Source of the DNA: Martelella alba
GTDB lineage: Bacteria; Pseudomonadota; Alphaproteobacteria; Rhizobiales; Rhizobiaceae
DNA length: 64,000 bases
Direction of reading: 5' to 3'
Assembly: GCF_006516955.1 (NCBI RefSeq)
Contig: NZ_VHLG01000003.1
Coordinates: forward strand, 458,444 to 522,443
Shown here: one piece after another, positions 39,431-48,800 of the stretch
Numbering within the stretch: position 1 is the first letter of the stretch
Layout: each line of letters begins with the position of its first letter
Translations under genes and position numbers: made by a program
Notes under the pieces: generated by a model
Database searches by the model: none
Seen by the model: the letters and a program-made list of their open reading frames with translations, nothing else
Told to the model about the DNA's origin: nothing

Positions 39431-40789
39431 ATGGCACGCAAATATTTCGGAACAGACGGTATTCGCGGACAGTCCAACAGCTTCCCGATGACCCCTGACA
39501 TTGCCATGCGGGTCGGGATTGCCGTTGGTACGGTTCTGCGTCGTGGTGATCACACCCATCGGGTTGTCATCGGCAAGGATACGCGCCTTTCGGGCTATAT
39601 GCTGGAAAATGCCTTGGTGGCGGGCTTCACCGCAGCCGGGCTCAACGTCTATCTGCTCGGCCCGATCCCGACACCGGCCGTTGCCATGCTGACGCGCTCT
39701 CTGCGCGCCGACGTGGGCGTGATGATCTCGGCATCACATAATCCTTTTGCCGATAACGGCATCAAGCTTTTCGGCCCCGACGGTTACAAAATGTCGGATG
39801 AGCTGGAAGCCCGGATTGAAGCTTTGCTCGATCGCGACGATTTTTATCCGCAGCTGGCCAGTTCCAATAAAATTGGCCGTGCCCAGCGCGTCGACGGCGA
39901 TATCTATCGCTATATCGAATTTGTGAAGCGCACGCTGCCGCGTGATGTGACGCTGCATGGGTTGCGTGTTGTCATCGACTGCGCCAACGGCGCCGCCTAT
40001 AAGGCCGCACCGACGGCGCTGTGGGAACTAGGCGCCGATGTGGTGACCATCGGCACGGAGCCGAACGGTCTCAACATCAACAAGGAATGCGGCTCGACCT
40101 ATCCCAAGACCTTGCAGCAGAAGGTGCATGAAGTGCGCGCCGATATCGGTATCGCGCTTGATGGCGATGCCGACCGGGTGATCATTGTCGATGAGAAGGG
40201 TAATATCATCGATGGTGACCAGCTGATGGCGGTGATTGCCTCGATCTTCCACGAAGATGGATTATTGCAGGGCGGTGGCGTTGTTGCGACTGTCATGTCC
40301 AATCTCGGCTTTGAGCGCTATCTGAAAAAACAGAAGCTTGATTTGGTGCGCACCAAGGTCGGCGATCGCTATGTGGTCGAGCATATGCGCAACCACGGCT
40401 ACAATGTTGGTGGTGAACAGTCCGGCCATATTGTCCTGTCGGATTTCGGCACGACGGGCGACGGTCTCGTGGCCGCGCTGCAGATCCTTGCTGCCGTCAA
40501 GCGCTACGGCAAGCCGGTGAGTGAAGTGTGCAACCGCTTCGAGCCTGTGCCGCAGCTCCTGCGCAATGTTCGCATCAGTGCTGGCACCAACCCGCTTGGT
40601 GAAGCGCTTGTGCAGGAAGCGATCCGTGATGCCGAGGCCGAGCTTGGCGAGAAGGGCCGTGTGCTGATCCGTCCCTCGGGTACCGAGCCGCTGATCCGCG
40701 TGATGGCTGAAGGTGATGATCGCGGCCAGGTCGAGCGGATTGTATCCAGTCTGATCGATGTGATTGGCAGTGTACGCGACGCGGCCTGA
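39431..40789 (+). CDS. glmM: Phosphoglucosamine mutase
   Basis: 452 residues. GlmM converts glucosamine-6-phosphate to glucosamine-1-phosphate for UDP-GlcNAc, needed for peptidoglycan and LPS. The N-terminus [15 protein letters not shown] is diagnostic. The phosphoserine is Ser102 in [15 protein letters not shown]. The metal loop is [10 protein letters not shown], and the C-terminal phosphate-binding loop is [13 protein letters not shown]. Neighbour order ftsH-glmM is common in proteobacteria. Confidence 0.97.
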   Translation: MARKYFGTDGIRGQSNSFPMTPDIAMRVGIAVGTVLRRGDHTHRVVIGKDTRLSGYMLENALVAGFTAAGLNVYLLGPIPTPAVAMLTRSLRADVGVMISASHNPFADNGIKLFGPDGYKMSDELEARIEALLDRDDFYPQLASSNKIGRAQRVDGDIYRYIEFVKRTLPRDVTLHGLRVVIDCANGAAYKAAPTALWELGADVVTIGTEPNGLNINKECGSTYPKTLQQKVHEVRADIGIALDGDADRVIIVDEKGNIIDGDQLMAVIASIFHEDGLLQGGGVVATVMSNLGFERYLKKQKLDLVRTKVGDRYVVEHMRNHGYNVGGEQSGHIVLSDFGTTGDGLVAALQILAAVKRYGKPVSEVCNRFEPVPQLLRNVRISAGTNPLGEALVQEAIRDAEAELGEKGRVLIRPSGTEPLIRVMAEGDDRGQVERIVSSLIDVIGSVRDAA

Positions 40790-40816
40790 GGCTGGCGGAT
40801 CAAAACGGACAATTTG

Positions 40817-40848
40817 AAAGGCGCGTCTGCAATCCGGACGCGCCTTTT
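40817..40848. terminator. Bidirectional terminator between glmM and lysR
   Basis: Perfect stem AAAGGCGCGTC/GACGCGCCTTT with a 9-base loop; T follows on the plus side and AAA precedes. It serves both convergent genes. Confidence 0.88.
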
Positions 40849-40857
40849 CCATGCGCT

Positions 40858-41784
40858 TCATTCAGCCGCAATCGGCGGTCCGGTTCGTTCCACTGTCGTG
40901 CGGATCAGCTCGATGAATTTTGCGACATTGGGATCAGACCGCCGTTCGGGCAACACATAGATGCCGAGCAGCCATTGCGGCACCATTTCGCCGTCAAGCG
41001 GTTCGACCCTGCCGAGCCCCTGGTCGAGAAAGCTATCGGCAAGCAGGGCGCTGTGGATCAGCACGGTATCGGTGTTGCGGATGAAGTCCGTGCAGGCACG
41101 CATCGAGTTCGAGGTAAAGGACAGGCCTTCGCGATTGGGCTGCGGGCCTTCGAAGCCGGCATCAACCAAAAGCCGCTTCAGTCGCGCCTCCGGCGGAAAG
41201 GCCATCGCCGTCGGCCAGGCAAAGATTTCCGACAGCCGACGCGGCGCTTCAAGCAAAGGATGTCCCGGCCGGGTGAAATAGCCGTCACGCGCCGAACAGA
41301 GCGGTATGAAATCAATATCCACCTCGCGCGCCAGATTGGCGATCTGGTGGCCGACAAACAGCGAGATATCACCGGCCCACAGCTGATCCATGCAGCGCAT
41401 CGCATCGCCGATCGAAACATTGATCGGCGCATTGGGGTGCTGGCGGAAATGCTCAAGGACAAAGTCCTTCAGAAACAGCGTCCAGGACGAATAGCCGGTG
41501 CCGATGGAAATGCCATGATCGATCTCGGCCTGCTGGCGTTCGATGGTCTCCAGCGCATTGTCGTAGAGGCGGCGCATCAGAGCGGCATTCTTGTAGAGTG
41601 TTTCACCAAAACGCGTCAGACGGACCCCGCGGGACGAGCGCTCGAACAATTTGGCGCCAACCGTCCGCTCCAGCTTCTTCATGGCGTAGGTCAATGCTGG
41701 TTGAGAGACAAGTAATCGTTCGGATGCAGCTACGAATGACCCCATTTCTGTCACCGCGAGAAATTGCTCCAGCGCCTTGTCCAT
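40858..41784 (-). CDS. LysR-family transcriptional regulator
   Basis: 308 residues. The N-terminal HTH (about 4-62) has LEQFLAVTEMGSFVAASERL and VSQPALTYAMKKLERTVGAKLFER. The rest is the periplasmic-binding-like effector domain. It is divergent from a sugar ABC transporter operon with a 260-bp gap, the usual arrangement for a LysR regulator and its target. The ligand is probably related to the transported sugar or its oxidised product; that is inference. Confidence 0.92.
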   Translation of the reverse strand: MDKALEQFLAVTEMGSFVAASERLLVSQPALTYAMKKLERTVGAKLFERSSRGVRLTRFGETLYKNAALMRRLYDNALETIERQQAEIDHGISIGTGYSSWTLFLKDFVLEHFRQHPNAPINVSIGDAMRCMDQLWAGDISLFVGHQIANLAREVDIDFIPLCSARDGYFTRPGHPLLEAPRRLSEIFAWPTAMAFPPEARLKRLLVDAGFEGPQPNREGLSFTSNSMRACTDFIRNTDTVLIHSALLADSFLDQGLGRVEPLDGEMVPQWLLGIYVLPERRSDPNVAKFIELIRTTVERTGPPIAAE

Positions 41785-41906
41785 TTCATCTCCTCCGTGC
41801 CGTTATCAAGCCGGTCGATTTCTCAATGCCAATATTGATATAAAATACACTTATAGAAGTCGACATTTTTTGTATTTGTTTTCGAGTTTTGGCCTCGCTA
41901 GGTTTT

Positions 41907-41933
41907 CCACATCAACCGGTCCGCATCATGTGG
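41907..41933. promoter_or_regulatory. Inverted repeat ahead of the sugar ABC operon
   Basis: CCACAT and ATGTGG are separated by 15 bases (21 bases centre to centre, two helical turns). It lies 111 bases upstream of the substrate-binding protein start and is a candidate regulator site. The rest of the 260-bp gap is AT-rich near 41835-41880. Confidence 0.35.
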
Positions 41934-42044
41934 CGATGCCCTGCAGGGAGGTTTGCAGGTGAGCCCGGTTGGGCTGCTGCGCTGGTGAGTGGCGTAGCTA
42001 TTGAGTGACATTTCAACCGTTGAATTGCGAATGGGAGGAGAATC

Positions 42045-43337
42045 ATGAGCAATTTGGTAATGAACAGGCGTCGTTTTCTCGGTGCGAGTGCAGGTCTTGC
42101 ATCCATGCCGCTCTGGGCACCGGGTTTGGGGCTTGCCGCTGACGCTGCCAATATCCGCATGGTGTGGTGGGGCTCGGAGGAGCGTGCGCGGCGCACCACG
42201 GATGCGGTGAAGGCGTTTGAGGCAGCCAATGCCGGTATCAGCGTCGAAACCGAATCCATGGGCTGGGACGATTACTGGACCCGCCTTGCGACCCAGGTTG
42301 CCGGTGGCAATGCGCCCGATTTCATGCAGATGGATTATCGGTACGTCTCGGAATATGCCCGGCGCGGCGCAATCCTGCCGCTGGATGACTATCTCGGTTC
42401 GGTGCTGAAGATTGAGGACTTCGGCAAGGTCAATCTGGATTCCTGTTCCGTCGACGGTAAGCTTTACGGCGGCAATGTCGGTGTCAATTCCTTCGGCACC
42501 ATTCTGGACCCGCAGCTGTGGCAGGATGCCGGTGTTGAGCCGCCGACCTATGGCACGAGCTGGGATGAATTTACCGAGAAGTGCAAGGCCTACAGCGCCG
42601 CCACCAAGGCCAAGGCCAAATATGCAACGGCTGACGCCAGCGGCAGTGAGAACCTGTTCGAGGGCTGGTTGCGCGAAAACGGCAAGGCGCTTTACACCGG
42701 CGATGGCGAAATCGGTTATGATGCCGATGATGCGGCGAAGTGGTTCACCTACTGGGCGGATATGCGCAAGGCCAAGGCCTGCGTTCCGGCTGATATTCAG
42801 GGGCTCTACAAGAATTCGATCGAAACATCGCCGTTGACGCTCGGCTATTCGGCCTCCGACTTTGCCTTCTCGAACCAGTTTGTCGGCTTTCAGAAGCTGA
42901 ACCAGCCGACGCTTGAGATCACGGCGCAGCCGGTGACCCCGGATGGCAAGCCTGCGCATTATCTGAAACCGTCGCAGATGTTCTCGATCTACACCAAGTC
43001 CAAGGTTCCCGAACAGACGGCGATGCTGATCAATTTTCTGATTGCCGATCCGGCAGGCGCGCTGATCCTCGGTGTTGAGCGCGGCGTACCGGCGTCGCCT
43101 GCTATTCGTGAGGCTTTGATGCCGACACTGGACGCGCCAAGCGCCAAAGCGGTTCAGTTCATTTCTGATCTTTCGCCCTATGTCGGTGATCTGCCGCCCG
43201 CTCCACCGCAGGGTGCCGGCGAAATGAATGCAGTCCTTATCCGCATCAGCCAGGAGGTCGCATTCGAGGCCTCGTCGCCGGAAGATGCCGGCAAGGCGCT
43301 GGTCGCCGAAGCACAATCCGTGCTGAAGAGGGGGTGA
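42045..43337 (+). CDS. Sugar ABC transporter substrate-binding protein
   Basis: 430-residue periplasmic binding protein of family 1 (carbohydrate). The twin-arginine-like signal NRRRFLGASAGLASM ends near residue 32, so export may be by Tat. IRMVWWGSEERARRTTDAVKAFEA and GNAPDFMQMDYRYVSEYARRGAILPLDDYL are typical of CUT1 binding proteins. The substrate cannot be read from sequence. It is first in an operon with two permeases, an ATPase and a dehydrogenase. Confidence 0.92.
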   Translation: MSNLVMNRRRFLGASAGLASMPLWAPGLGLAADAANIRMVWWGSEERARRTTDAVKAFEAANAGISVETESMGWDDYWTRLATQVAGGNAPDFMQMDYRYVSEYARRGAILPLDDYLGSVLKIEDFGKVNLDSCSVDGKLYGGNVGVNSFGTILDPQLWQDAGVEPPTYGTSWDEFTEKCKAYSAATKAKAKYATADASGSENLFEGWLRENGKALYTGDGEIGYDADDAAKWFTYWADMRKAKACVPADIQGLYKNSIETSPLTLGYSASDFAFSNQFVGFQKLNQPTLEITAQPVTPDGKPAHYLKPSQMFSIYTKSKVPEQTAMLINFLIADPAGALILGVERGVPASPAIREALMPTLDAPSAKAVQFISDLSPYVGDLPPAPPQGAGEMNAVLIRISQEVAFEASSPEDAGKALVAEAQSVLKRG

Positions 43338-43342
43338 GGCAT

Positions 43343-44293
43343 ATGGCGATCAGCGAGCAATCGCGCGCCACGGTCCTTGAGGGCGGGGGAAATCCCCCCG
43401 CCCGTTCCATCGCAGGCGTCTTCAGAAAAAACGCATCGGGCTATTTCTTCCTTGCCCCCTGGCTGATCGGTTTTTTCTGTCTGACGATCGGACCGGCACT
43501 GGTGTCGCTCTATCTGTCCTTCACGGATTTCGATCTCTTGCAGAGCCCGCATTGGGTCGGCATGGCAAATTATGTCCGCATGGCCACGGCAGATCCGAAA
43601 TTTACCGCGGCCATGCATGTCACCTTCATCTATGTCATTTTATCGGTGCCGCTGAAGCTTGCTTTCGCGCTGGCGGTTGCCATGGCGCTCAACCGCGGCC
43701 TGAAGGGGCTGACGGTCTATCGGGCAATCTTCTATCTGCCCTCGTTGCTCGGCGCCTCGGTCGCCATTGCTGTTCTGTGGCGGCAGCTTTTTGCCGCTGA
43801 TGGTATGGTCAACAGCGTGCTTGCCATCTTCGGCATCGAGGGGCCCAGCTGGATCTCCAATCCGCATTATGCGCTCTACACGTTGGTGATCCTGTCGGTG
43901 TGGCAGTTCGGCTCGCCGATGATCATCTTTCTGGCCGGTCTCAGGCAGATCCCGACGGATATGTATGAAGCGGCAAGTCTCGATGGCGCATCGGCCTTCC
44001 GGCAGTTTTACCGCATTACCCTGCCGCTTCTGTCGCCGGTGGTTTTCTTCAACTTCGTCATCCAGACGATCGAGGCCTTCAAGGCGTTCACGCCAGCCTT
44101 CATCGTCTCCGGGGGAAGCGGCGGGCCGATCAATTCGACGCTTTTCTACACGCTTTATCTCTATCAGGAGGCTTTCGGCTATTTCCGCATGGGCTATGCC
44201 TCGGCGCTGGCCTGGGTGCTGGTGGTCATCATCGCGATCTTCACCGCCTTTTCCTTCCTGACGACAAAATACTGGGTGCACTACGATGAGTGA
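43343..44293 (+). CDS. Sugar ABC transporter permease (MalF-like)
   Basis: 316-residue inner-membrane permease with six spans. The EAA loop reads MYEAASLDGASAFRQFYRITLPLLSPV. The conserved N-terminal region is YFFLAPWLIGFFCLTIGPAL. The ATG at 43343 has AGAGGGGG eight bases upstream; a GTG at 43334 overlaps the previous stop and is an alternative. It pairs with the next permease to form the channel. Confidence 0.93.
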   Translation: MAISEQSRATVLEGGGNPPARSIAGVFRKNASGYFFLAPWLIGFFCLTIGPALVSLYLSFTDFDLLQSPHWVGMANYVRMATADPKFTAAMHVTFIYVILSVPLKLAFALAVAMALNRGLKGLTVYRAIFYLPSLLGASVAIAVLWRQLFAADGMVNSVLAIFGIEGPSWISNPHYALYTLVILSVWQFGSPMIIFLAGLRQIPTDMYEAASLDGASAFRQFYRITLPLLSPVVFFNFVIQTIEAFKAFTPAFIVSGGSGGPINSTLFYTLYLYQEAFGYFRMGYASALAWVLVVIIAIFTAFSFLTTKYWVHYDE

Positions 44294-45161
44294 TGAAGCC
44301 CGCATTCTTCCCGGTCAGCAAAGCGATCATCCCTATCTCCGCTCGACACTTCTTCATGCCGTGCTGATGGCGGTGTCTTTCGTGATGCTCTATCCGATCC
44401 TGTGGATGCTCGCCGGGTCACTGAGGCCTGCCTCGGAACTGTTCGGTGGCAATACCTCGCTGATCCCCTCACAGGTGACGCTCTCGGCCTATCCGGATGG
44501 CTGGTTCGGCCTGCAGGTGAATTTCGGCCGGTTTTTCTTCAATTCGCTGGCGATTGCCACTCTTGCCACGCTTGGCAATGTGTTCGCGGCATCGCTGGCC
44601 GCCTTCGCCTTTGCCCGGCTCAACTTTTTCGGGCGCAGTTTCTGGTTCGCGCTGATGCTCGGCACGTTGATGCTGCCCTATCACGTGACGCTGATCCCGC
44701 AATATGTGCTGTTCTTGAACCTCGGCTGGGTGAATACCTGGCTGCCGCTGATCCTGCCGAAATATTTCGCGGTCGATGCCTTCTTCATCTTCCTGATGGT
44801 GCAGTTCTTCCGCGGTATTCCGAAGGAACTGGACGAGGCGGCGCAGATGGATGGCTGTTCGCCCTGGCGGATCTACCGCAAGGTGATACTGCCGCTGTCG
44901 ATGCCGGTTCTGGCAACAGCGGCGATCTTCTCCTTCATCTGGACCTGGGAGGATTTCTTCGGTCCGTTGATCTACATCTCCGACATGAAGAAATACACCG
45001 TGCAGCTTGGCCTCAGATCCTTTGTGGATTCCAGCGGCACATCGAGCTGGAACGAGCTTTTCGCCATGTCGATCCTGTCCCTGATCCCGATCTTCCTGAT
45101 CTTCCTGTTCTTCCAGCGGTTGCTGATTGAAGGCATCGCCACCACCGGAATGAAGAGATGA
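44286..45161 (+). CDS. Sugar ABC transporter permease (MalG-like)
   Basis: 291-residue permease with six spans. The EAA loop reads LDEAAQMDGCSPWRIYRKVILPLSMPV, the MalG type. It overlaps the previous permease by 8 bases, so translation is coupled. The C-terminus ends with the usual QRLLIEGIATTGMKR (ITAGAVKG-like) pattern of CUT1 permeases. Confidence 0.94.
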   Translation: MSDEARILPGQQSDHPYLRSTLLHAVLMAVSFVMLYPILWMLAGSLRPASELFGGNTSLIPSQVTLSAYPDGWFGLQVNFGRFFFNSLAIATLATLGNVFAASLAAFAFARLNFFGRSFWFALMLGTLMLPYHVTLIPQYVLFLNLGWVNTWLPLILPKYFAVDAFFIFLMVQFFRGIPKELDEAAQMDGCSPWRIYRKVILPLSMPVLATAAIFSFIWTWEDFFGPLIYISDMKKYTVQLGLRSFVDSSGTSSWNELFAMSILSLIPIFLIFLFFQRLLIEGIATTGMKR

Positions 45162-45227
45162 GGATCACGCGGTCATCGCCAGACCCTGATGGGCAGCAGT
45201 GATGCCGCGACGAGAAAGAGAGTAACT

Positions 45228-46307
45228 ATGTCAACGAGCATTCAACTCAGCAAGGTGACGAAGCGGTTCGGGTCGCTTGATGTGATCCGCGGCATCGATC
45301 TTGATATTCGCCCCGGTGAATTCACCGTCTTCGTTGGCCCTTCCGGTTGCGGGAAGTCGACGCTTTTGCGGATGATCGCAGGCCTTGAGACCATTTCCGG
45401 CGGCGATCTTCTGATCGCCGGAACAAGGATGAATGATGTCATGGCCTCGAAACGCGGCATCGCCATGGTGTTCCAGTCCTATGCACTCTATCCGCATATG
45501 ACGGTCTACAAGAACCTCGCTTTCGGTCTGGAGACCGCCGGTCTCAAGCGTGACGAGATCGACCGCCGGGTCAAGGAAGCCGCCGAAACCCTTCGCATCA
45601 GCGAATATCTCTCCCGCCGGCCCAAGGCACTGTCCGGCGGCCAGCGCCAGCGTGTGGCGATCGGCCGGTCGATCGTGCGCGATCCGAATATTTTTCTGTT
45701 CGACGAGCCCTTGTCCAATCTCGACGCCGAGCTTCGGGTGCAGATGCGCGTCGAGATTGCCAAGCTGCATGAGCGGCTGGGTAATACCATGATTTACGTG
45801 ACCCATGATCAGGTTGAGGCCATGACCATGGCGGACCGGATCGTGGTCTTGAAGAGCGGGCAGGTGATGCAGGTCGGCACGCCGCTCGAGCTCTACAATA
45901 CGCCTGCCAACCAGTTCGTTGCCGGCTTTATCGGCTCGCCGAAGATGAACTTCCTTGAAGGCAGGCTTGGCAGCAATGGCACGCTTTCCGTTGCCGGAAC
46001 AACGGTCAGGCTAAGCGGGGCAGCGGCAGGACTTTCGGTGAGCGGCGAGACGGTCACGTTCGGCATCCGGCCGGAACATATCGTTCTCGGCGAAAGTGCC
46101 GGTGAAGCGCTCGGCGAGGCTCGGGTCGAGCTGGTCGAGCATCTTGGCGGCACGACGGCACTTCATGCAACGACGTCAACGGGTGAGAGCCTGACCGTTG
46201 TTGCACCTGGTCAGTCAAGGATCGCCCATGGCGATCTGGTTCCCATCGGTTTCGATGCGGAAAACGGCCATGTCTTTTCGAAGGACGGGGCAGCGCTCCG
46301 TCATTGA
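45228..46307 (+). CDS. Sugar ABC transporter ATP-binding protein (MalK/UgpC type)
   Basis: 359-residue ABC ATPase. Walker A is GPSGCGKST, the signature [14 protein letters not shown], Walker [13 protein letters not shown], and the H-loop [11 protein letters not shown]. The C-terminal TOBE/regulatory domain (GRLGSNG... FGIRPEHI) marks the MalK class. The start at 45228 gives [20 protein letters not shown] after an AGAAAGAGAG site. The next gene follows 53 bases later after a stem-loop. Confidence 0.95.
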   Translation: MSTSIQLSKVTKRFGSLDVIRGIDLDIRPGEFTVFVGPSGCGKSTLLRMIAGLETISGGDLLIAGTRMNDVMASKRGIAMVFQSYALYPHMTVYKNLAFGLETAGLKRDEIDRRVKEAAETLRISEYLSRRPKALSGGQRQRVAIGRSIVRDPNIFLFDEPLSNLDAELRVQMRVEIAKLHERLGNTMIYVTHDQVEAMTMADRIVVLKSGQVMQVGTPLELYNTPANQFVAGFIGSPKMNFLEGRLGSNGTLSVAGTTVRLSGAAAGLSVSGETVTFGIRPEHIVLGESAGEALGEARVELVEHLGGTTALHATTSTGESLTVVAPGQSRIAHGDLVPIGFDAENGHVFSKDGAALRH

Positions 46308-46321
46308 AACGCAGTTAATTC

Positions 46322-46341
46322 CCCGGCCATGTGAGGCCGGG
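46322..46341. promoter_or_regulatory. Intergenic stem-loop between ATPase and dehydrogenase genes
   Basis: CCCGGCC/GGCCGGG stem with a 6-base loop and no T-run. It is more likely an mRNA stability or processing element than a terminator. Confidence 0.4.
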
Positions 46342-46360
46342 CCATCAAAAGGGCAAGACA

Positions 46361-47671
46361 ATGAAATACGCAATCGTTGGTACGGGATCGCGGCACAAGA
46401 TGTTTCGTGGCGCCGTTGCCGATACCTATGCTGACAAGAACGACCTCGTGGGCCTGTGCGACATCAACGAGAAGCGACTGGCGCTCTCGGCTCTGGCCGT
46501 CGACAAGGGAGGCAACGGCATTGCAACCTATCGCGCTGAACAATTCGGCGAGATGATCGACGAGCAGAAGCCGAATACCGTCATCGTCACCGTGCCGGAT
46601 TATCTCCATCACGACTACATCATCGATGCCATGCGGCGCGGTTGCGATGTGATGACCGAAAAGCCGATGACCATCGATCTGTCCAAGCTGAAGGCCATTC
46701 TCGATGTGCAGAAGGAGACTGGCCGCAAGGTGACCGTCACCTTCAACTATCGCTACACACCGGCCCGCACGCAGATCAAGGACATATTGATGTCGGGTGC
46801 GATTGGTGATGTGACGGCGGTTTCCTTCCGCTGGTATCTCGACCGCGTTCACGGCGCCGACTATTTCCGTCGCTGGCATCGCTACAAAAATCAGTCCGGC
46901 GGTCTGCTGGTGCACAAGTCGACGCATCATTTCGATCTCGTCAACTGGTGGCTCGGTTCGTCGCCGACAAATGTCACCGCCCATGGCAGCCGGGCCTTCT
47001 ATCAGCCGGAGATGGCCAAACAGATGGGGCTCAGCGAACGCGGTCCGCGCTGCTACGGCTGTCCCGTGGCGGAAAAATGCGATCTGAGGCTGGATCTGAC
47101 GGCCGATGATGCCCTGCGCGAGCTCTATCTGGAAGCCGAGGATGATGATGGCTATCTGCGCGATCGCTGCGTCTTTGACGAAGATATCACCATCGAGGAC
47201 ACGATGCAGGTTCACGCCACCTATGCCAATGGGGCGATGCTGAACTACACGCTTTGCGCCTACAGCCCCTGGGAGGGGCTTGAGGTGAAGTTCTACGGCA
47301 CCAAGGGCGAACTGTCGCATCGCCATGTCGAGGTGCATGGCGTTTTCGGCGGCGAACGGGCCAAGGCGGAAGGTTCCGAAGCCATGACCACGACGCTTTA
47401 TGTCGCCGGCAAGCCCGCGGAAGATATTCCGGTGTGGGAAGGGGCAGGGGCCCATGGCGGCGCTGATCCGGTCATGCTTGGCTATCTGTTCGATCCGGAG
47501 ATGGGGCATGACCGCTATGGGCGCGGATCGACCCATATTGACGGCGCCTGGTCGATCCTCACCGGCATTGCTGCCAATGCCTCGATCGAACGCAACGAAA
47601 CCGTGCATATCGACAGTTTCCTGTCCGAGCACGGTATCGTCCTGCCGAAGAAGGAATGGAAATTCGGCTGA
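46361..47671 (+). CDS. Gfo/Idh/MocA family oxidoreductase
   Basis: 436-residue NAD(P)-dependent sugar dehydrogenase-like protein. The Rossmann start is KYAIVGTGSRHKMF. The EKP motif is TEKPMT (99-104), and the region with the catalytic His/Asp is KSTHHFDLVNWW (186-197). Three cysteines (231, 234 and 240 in RCYGCPVAEKC) form a cluster in the middle of the C-terminal domain. In an operon with a sugar ABC transporter it probably oxidises the imported sugar or derivative. It is followed by a hairpin and repeat element copy 2. Confidence 0.88.
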   Translation: MKYAIVGTGSRHKMFRGAVADTYADKNDLVGLCDINEKRLALSALAVDKGGNGIATYRAEQFGEMIDEQKPNTVIVTVPDYLHHDYIIDAMRRGCDVMTEKPMTIDLSKLKAILDVQKETGRKVTVTFNYRYTPARTQIKDILMSGAIGDVTAVSFRWYLDRVHGADYFRRWHRYKNQSGGLLVHKSTHHFDLVNWWLGSSPTNVTAHGSRAFYQPEMAKQMGLSERGPRCYGCPVAEKCDLRLDLTADDALRELYLEAEDDDGYLRDRCVFDEDITIEDTMQVHATYANGAMLNYTLCAYSPWEGLEVKFYGTKGELSHRHVEVHGVFGGERAKAEGSEAMTTTLYVAGKPAEDIPVWEGAGAHGGADPVMLGYLFDPEMGHDRYGRGSTHIDGAWSILTGIAANASIERNETVHIDSFLSEHGIVLPKKEWKFG

Positions 47672-47680
47672 TTTGAAAAA

Positions 47681-47704
47681 GGCCGGCGGAGCGATCCGCC
47701 GGCC
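47681..47704. terminator. Left hairpin flanking repeat element copy 2
   Basis: GGCCGGCGGA and its complement TCCGCCGGCC pair around GCGA, preceded by AAAAA. It recurs with one mismatch at 47909-47932. Confidence 0.75.
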
Positions 47705-47908
47705 TTCTGACTGCTGACAAACCGCATCCCTTTTCGCTGACGTCATGCCAGTGCTTGGTCCACAGGCATCCAGACGCACGGCGAAAGGCTCTTATAATCA
47801 ATGCTATGAAGAGCATGGATCCCCGTGACGAGCACGGGGATGACGAAGGAGGGCGCGGCTATTCCGCCCCGAACAGGCATTCTGAACGACTATTGTCAAC
47901 AGTCTGAG
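47705..47908. repeat. MITE-like intergenic repeat element, copy 2 (about 204 bp)
   Basis: Homologous to 24463-24670 over its whole length: CGTCATGCC, CACAGGCATCCAG, CGGCGAAAG, ATGGATCCCCGTGAC and GCACGGGGATGACGA are shared in order. Ends are CTGCTGACAA and TTGTCAACAG, an imperfect terminal inverted repeat. No coding capacity. It lies between the convergent Gfo/Idh and lytic transglycosylase genes. Confidence 0.75.
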
Positions 47909-47932
47909 GGCCGGTGGAGCGATCCGCCGGCC
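47909..47932. terminator. Right hairpin flanking repeat element copy 2
   Basis: GGCCGGTGGA/TCCGCCGGCC stem with one G-T pair; it repeats the left hairpin except for one base. It lacks a T-run on either side, so it may act only with the element. Confidence 0.6.
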
Positions 47933-47952
47933 CTGATCAAACTGCTCTGAAG

Positions 47953-48546
47953 CTAGTTCAGGCAGCGGCGCAGCTGCAATTCGTAGGCACGGGCCATTTT
48001 CTGGGCGCGGGCAGCGCCATTAAGCGCAACCGGGCGGTTTTTGTAGGCGCCGCGGGCATAGCCCGTCTGGCCGCTGTGATAGGCGAGGTAAAGGTCGTAG
48101 GCATCATTGAGCGGAATGCCGTTCCTGACATGGCTCTGATAGTGATACCAGGCAATGAATGTGATCGAATCGCCGAAATCGGTGCGGCTTGCACCGCGGT
48201 TTCCGGTCTGACGCTTGTAGTCATCCCAGGTGCCGTCAAGCGCCTGGGAAAAACCGAGCGCGCTGGAGGGGCGGGGACCGGGAAAAATACCGAAATACCA
48301 TTTGCGCGGCGGGCGGGCATTGGAATCGTAGGACGATTCCACATAGACCGTCGCCATGAGAACCGAGACGGGCACGCCATACTGGTTGGATGCACGCTTG
48401 ACGTCGCGTGACCAGTTCTCGAAAATTCCGTTCTTCTGCGCCAAAACGGCGCAGCTGTTTTCGGTATTGCTGATCGTAGTCGAGCAGCTCGACAGAACAG
48501 CAAGGCTGAGCAGGGCAAAAATGGCCGACAGAACCGATCTCTTCAT
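47953..48546 (-). CDS. Lytic transglycosylase-type lipoprotein
   Basis: 197 residues. The signal ends in the lipobox LSSC (Cys about 21), so it is a lipoprotein. SVLMATVYVESSYDSNARPP holds the catalytic Glu of SLT-domain transglycosylases (E-S motif). ALGFSQALDGTWDDYK and ITFIAWYHYQSHVR match the later motifs. It would cleave peptidoglycan with 1,6-anhydro product. It is monocistronic and convergent with the Gfo/Idh gene. Confidence 0.88.
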   Translation of the reverse strand: MKRSVLSAIFALLSLAVLSSCSTTISNTENSCAVLAQKNGIFENWSRDVKRASNQYGVPVSVLMATVYVESSYDSNARPPRKWYFGIFPGPRPSSALGFSQALDGTWDDYKRQTGNRGASRTDFGDSITFIAWYHYQSHVRNGIPLNDAYDLYLAYHSGQTGYARGAYKNRPVALNGAARAQKMARAYELQLRRCLN

Positions 48547-48800
48547 GCTTGCTGCTAATAGGTAACAGACCTTAAAAAACCGTTGGGAAACACGGTTAAT
48601 GCCACATCCGGCGATCCGGCACTTGATCTTGGCGCCCGCTCGTGCTGAAGCTTGCGCCAGGCTTGCCTGAAGCGGGGAAAGTTTGGCTTTGACATACGTC
48701 CCCCCGCACTATAAGGGGACCGCCTGATAACCAGAGCTGTAAATTTCGGCTCGACGGCTTGAATGCCGGTCTTCATCCGGAGAATCACGAGGGTATTGAC

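Noticed and set aside
41898..43316. 472-codon minus-strand frame opposite the sugar-binding protein
   Set aside because: Shadow of a gene with clear signal peptide and family motifs.
46301..47779. 492-codon minus-strand frame opposite the Gfo/Idh gene
   Set aside because: Shadow frame; it runs through a terminator hairpin and into the repeat element.
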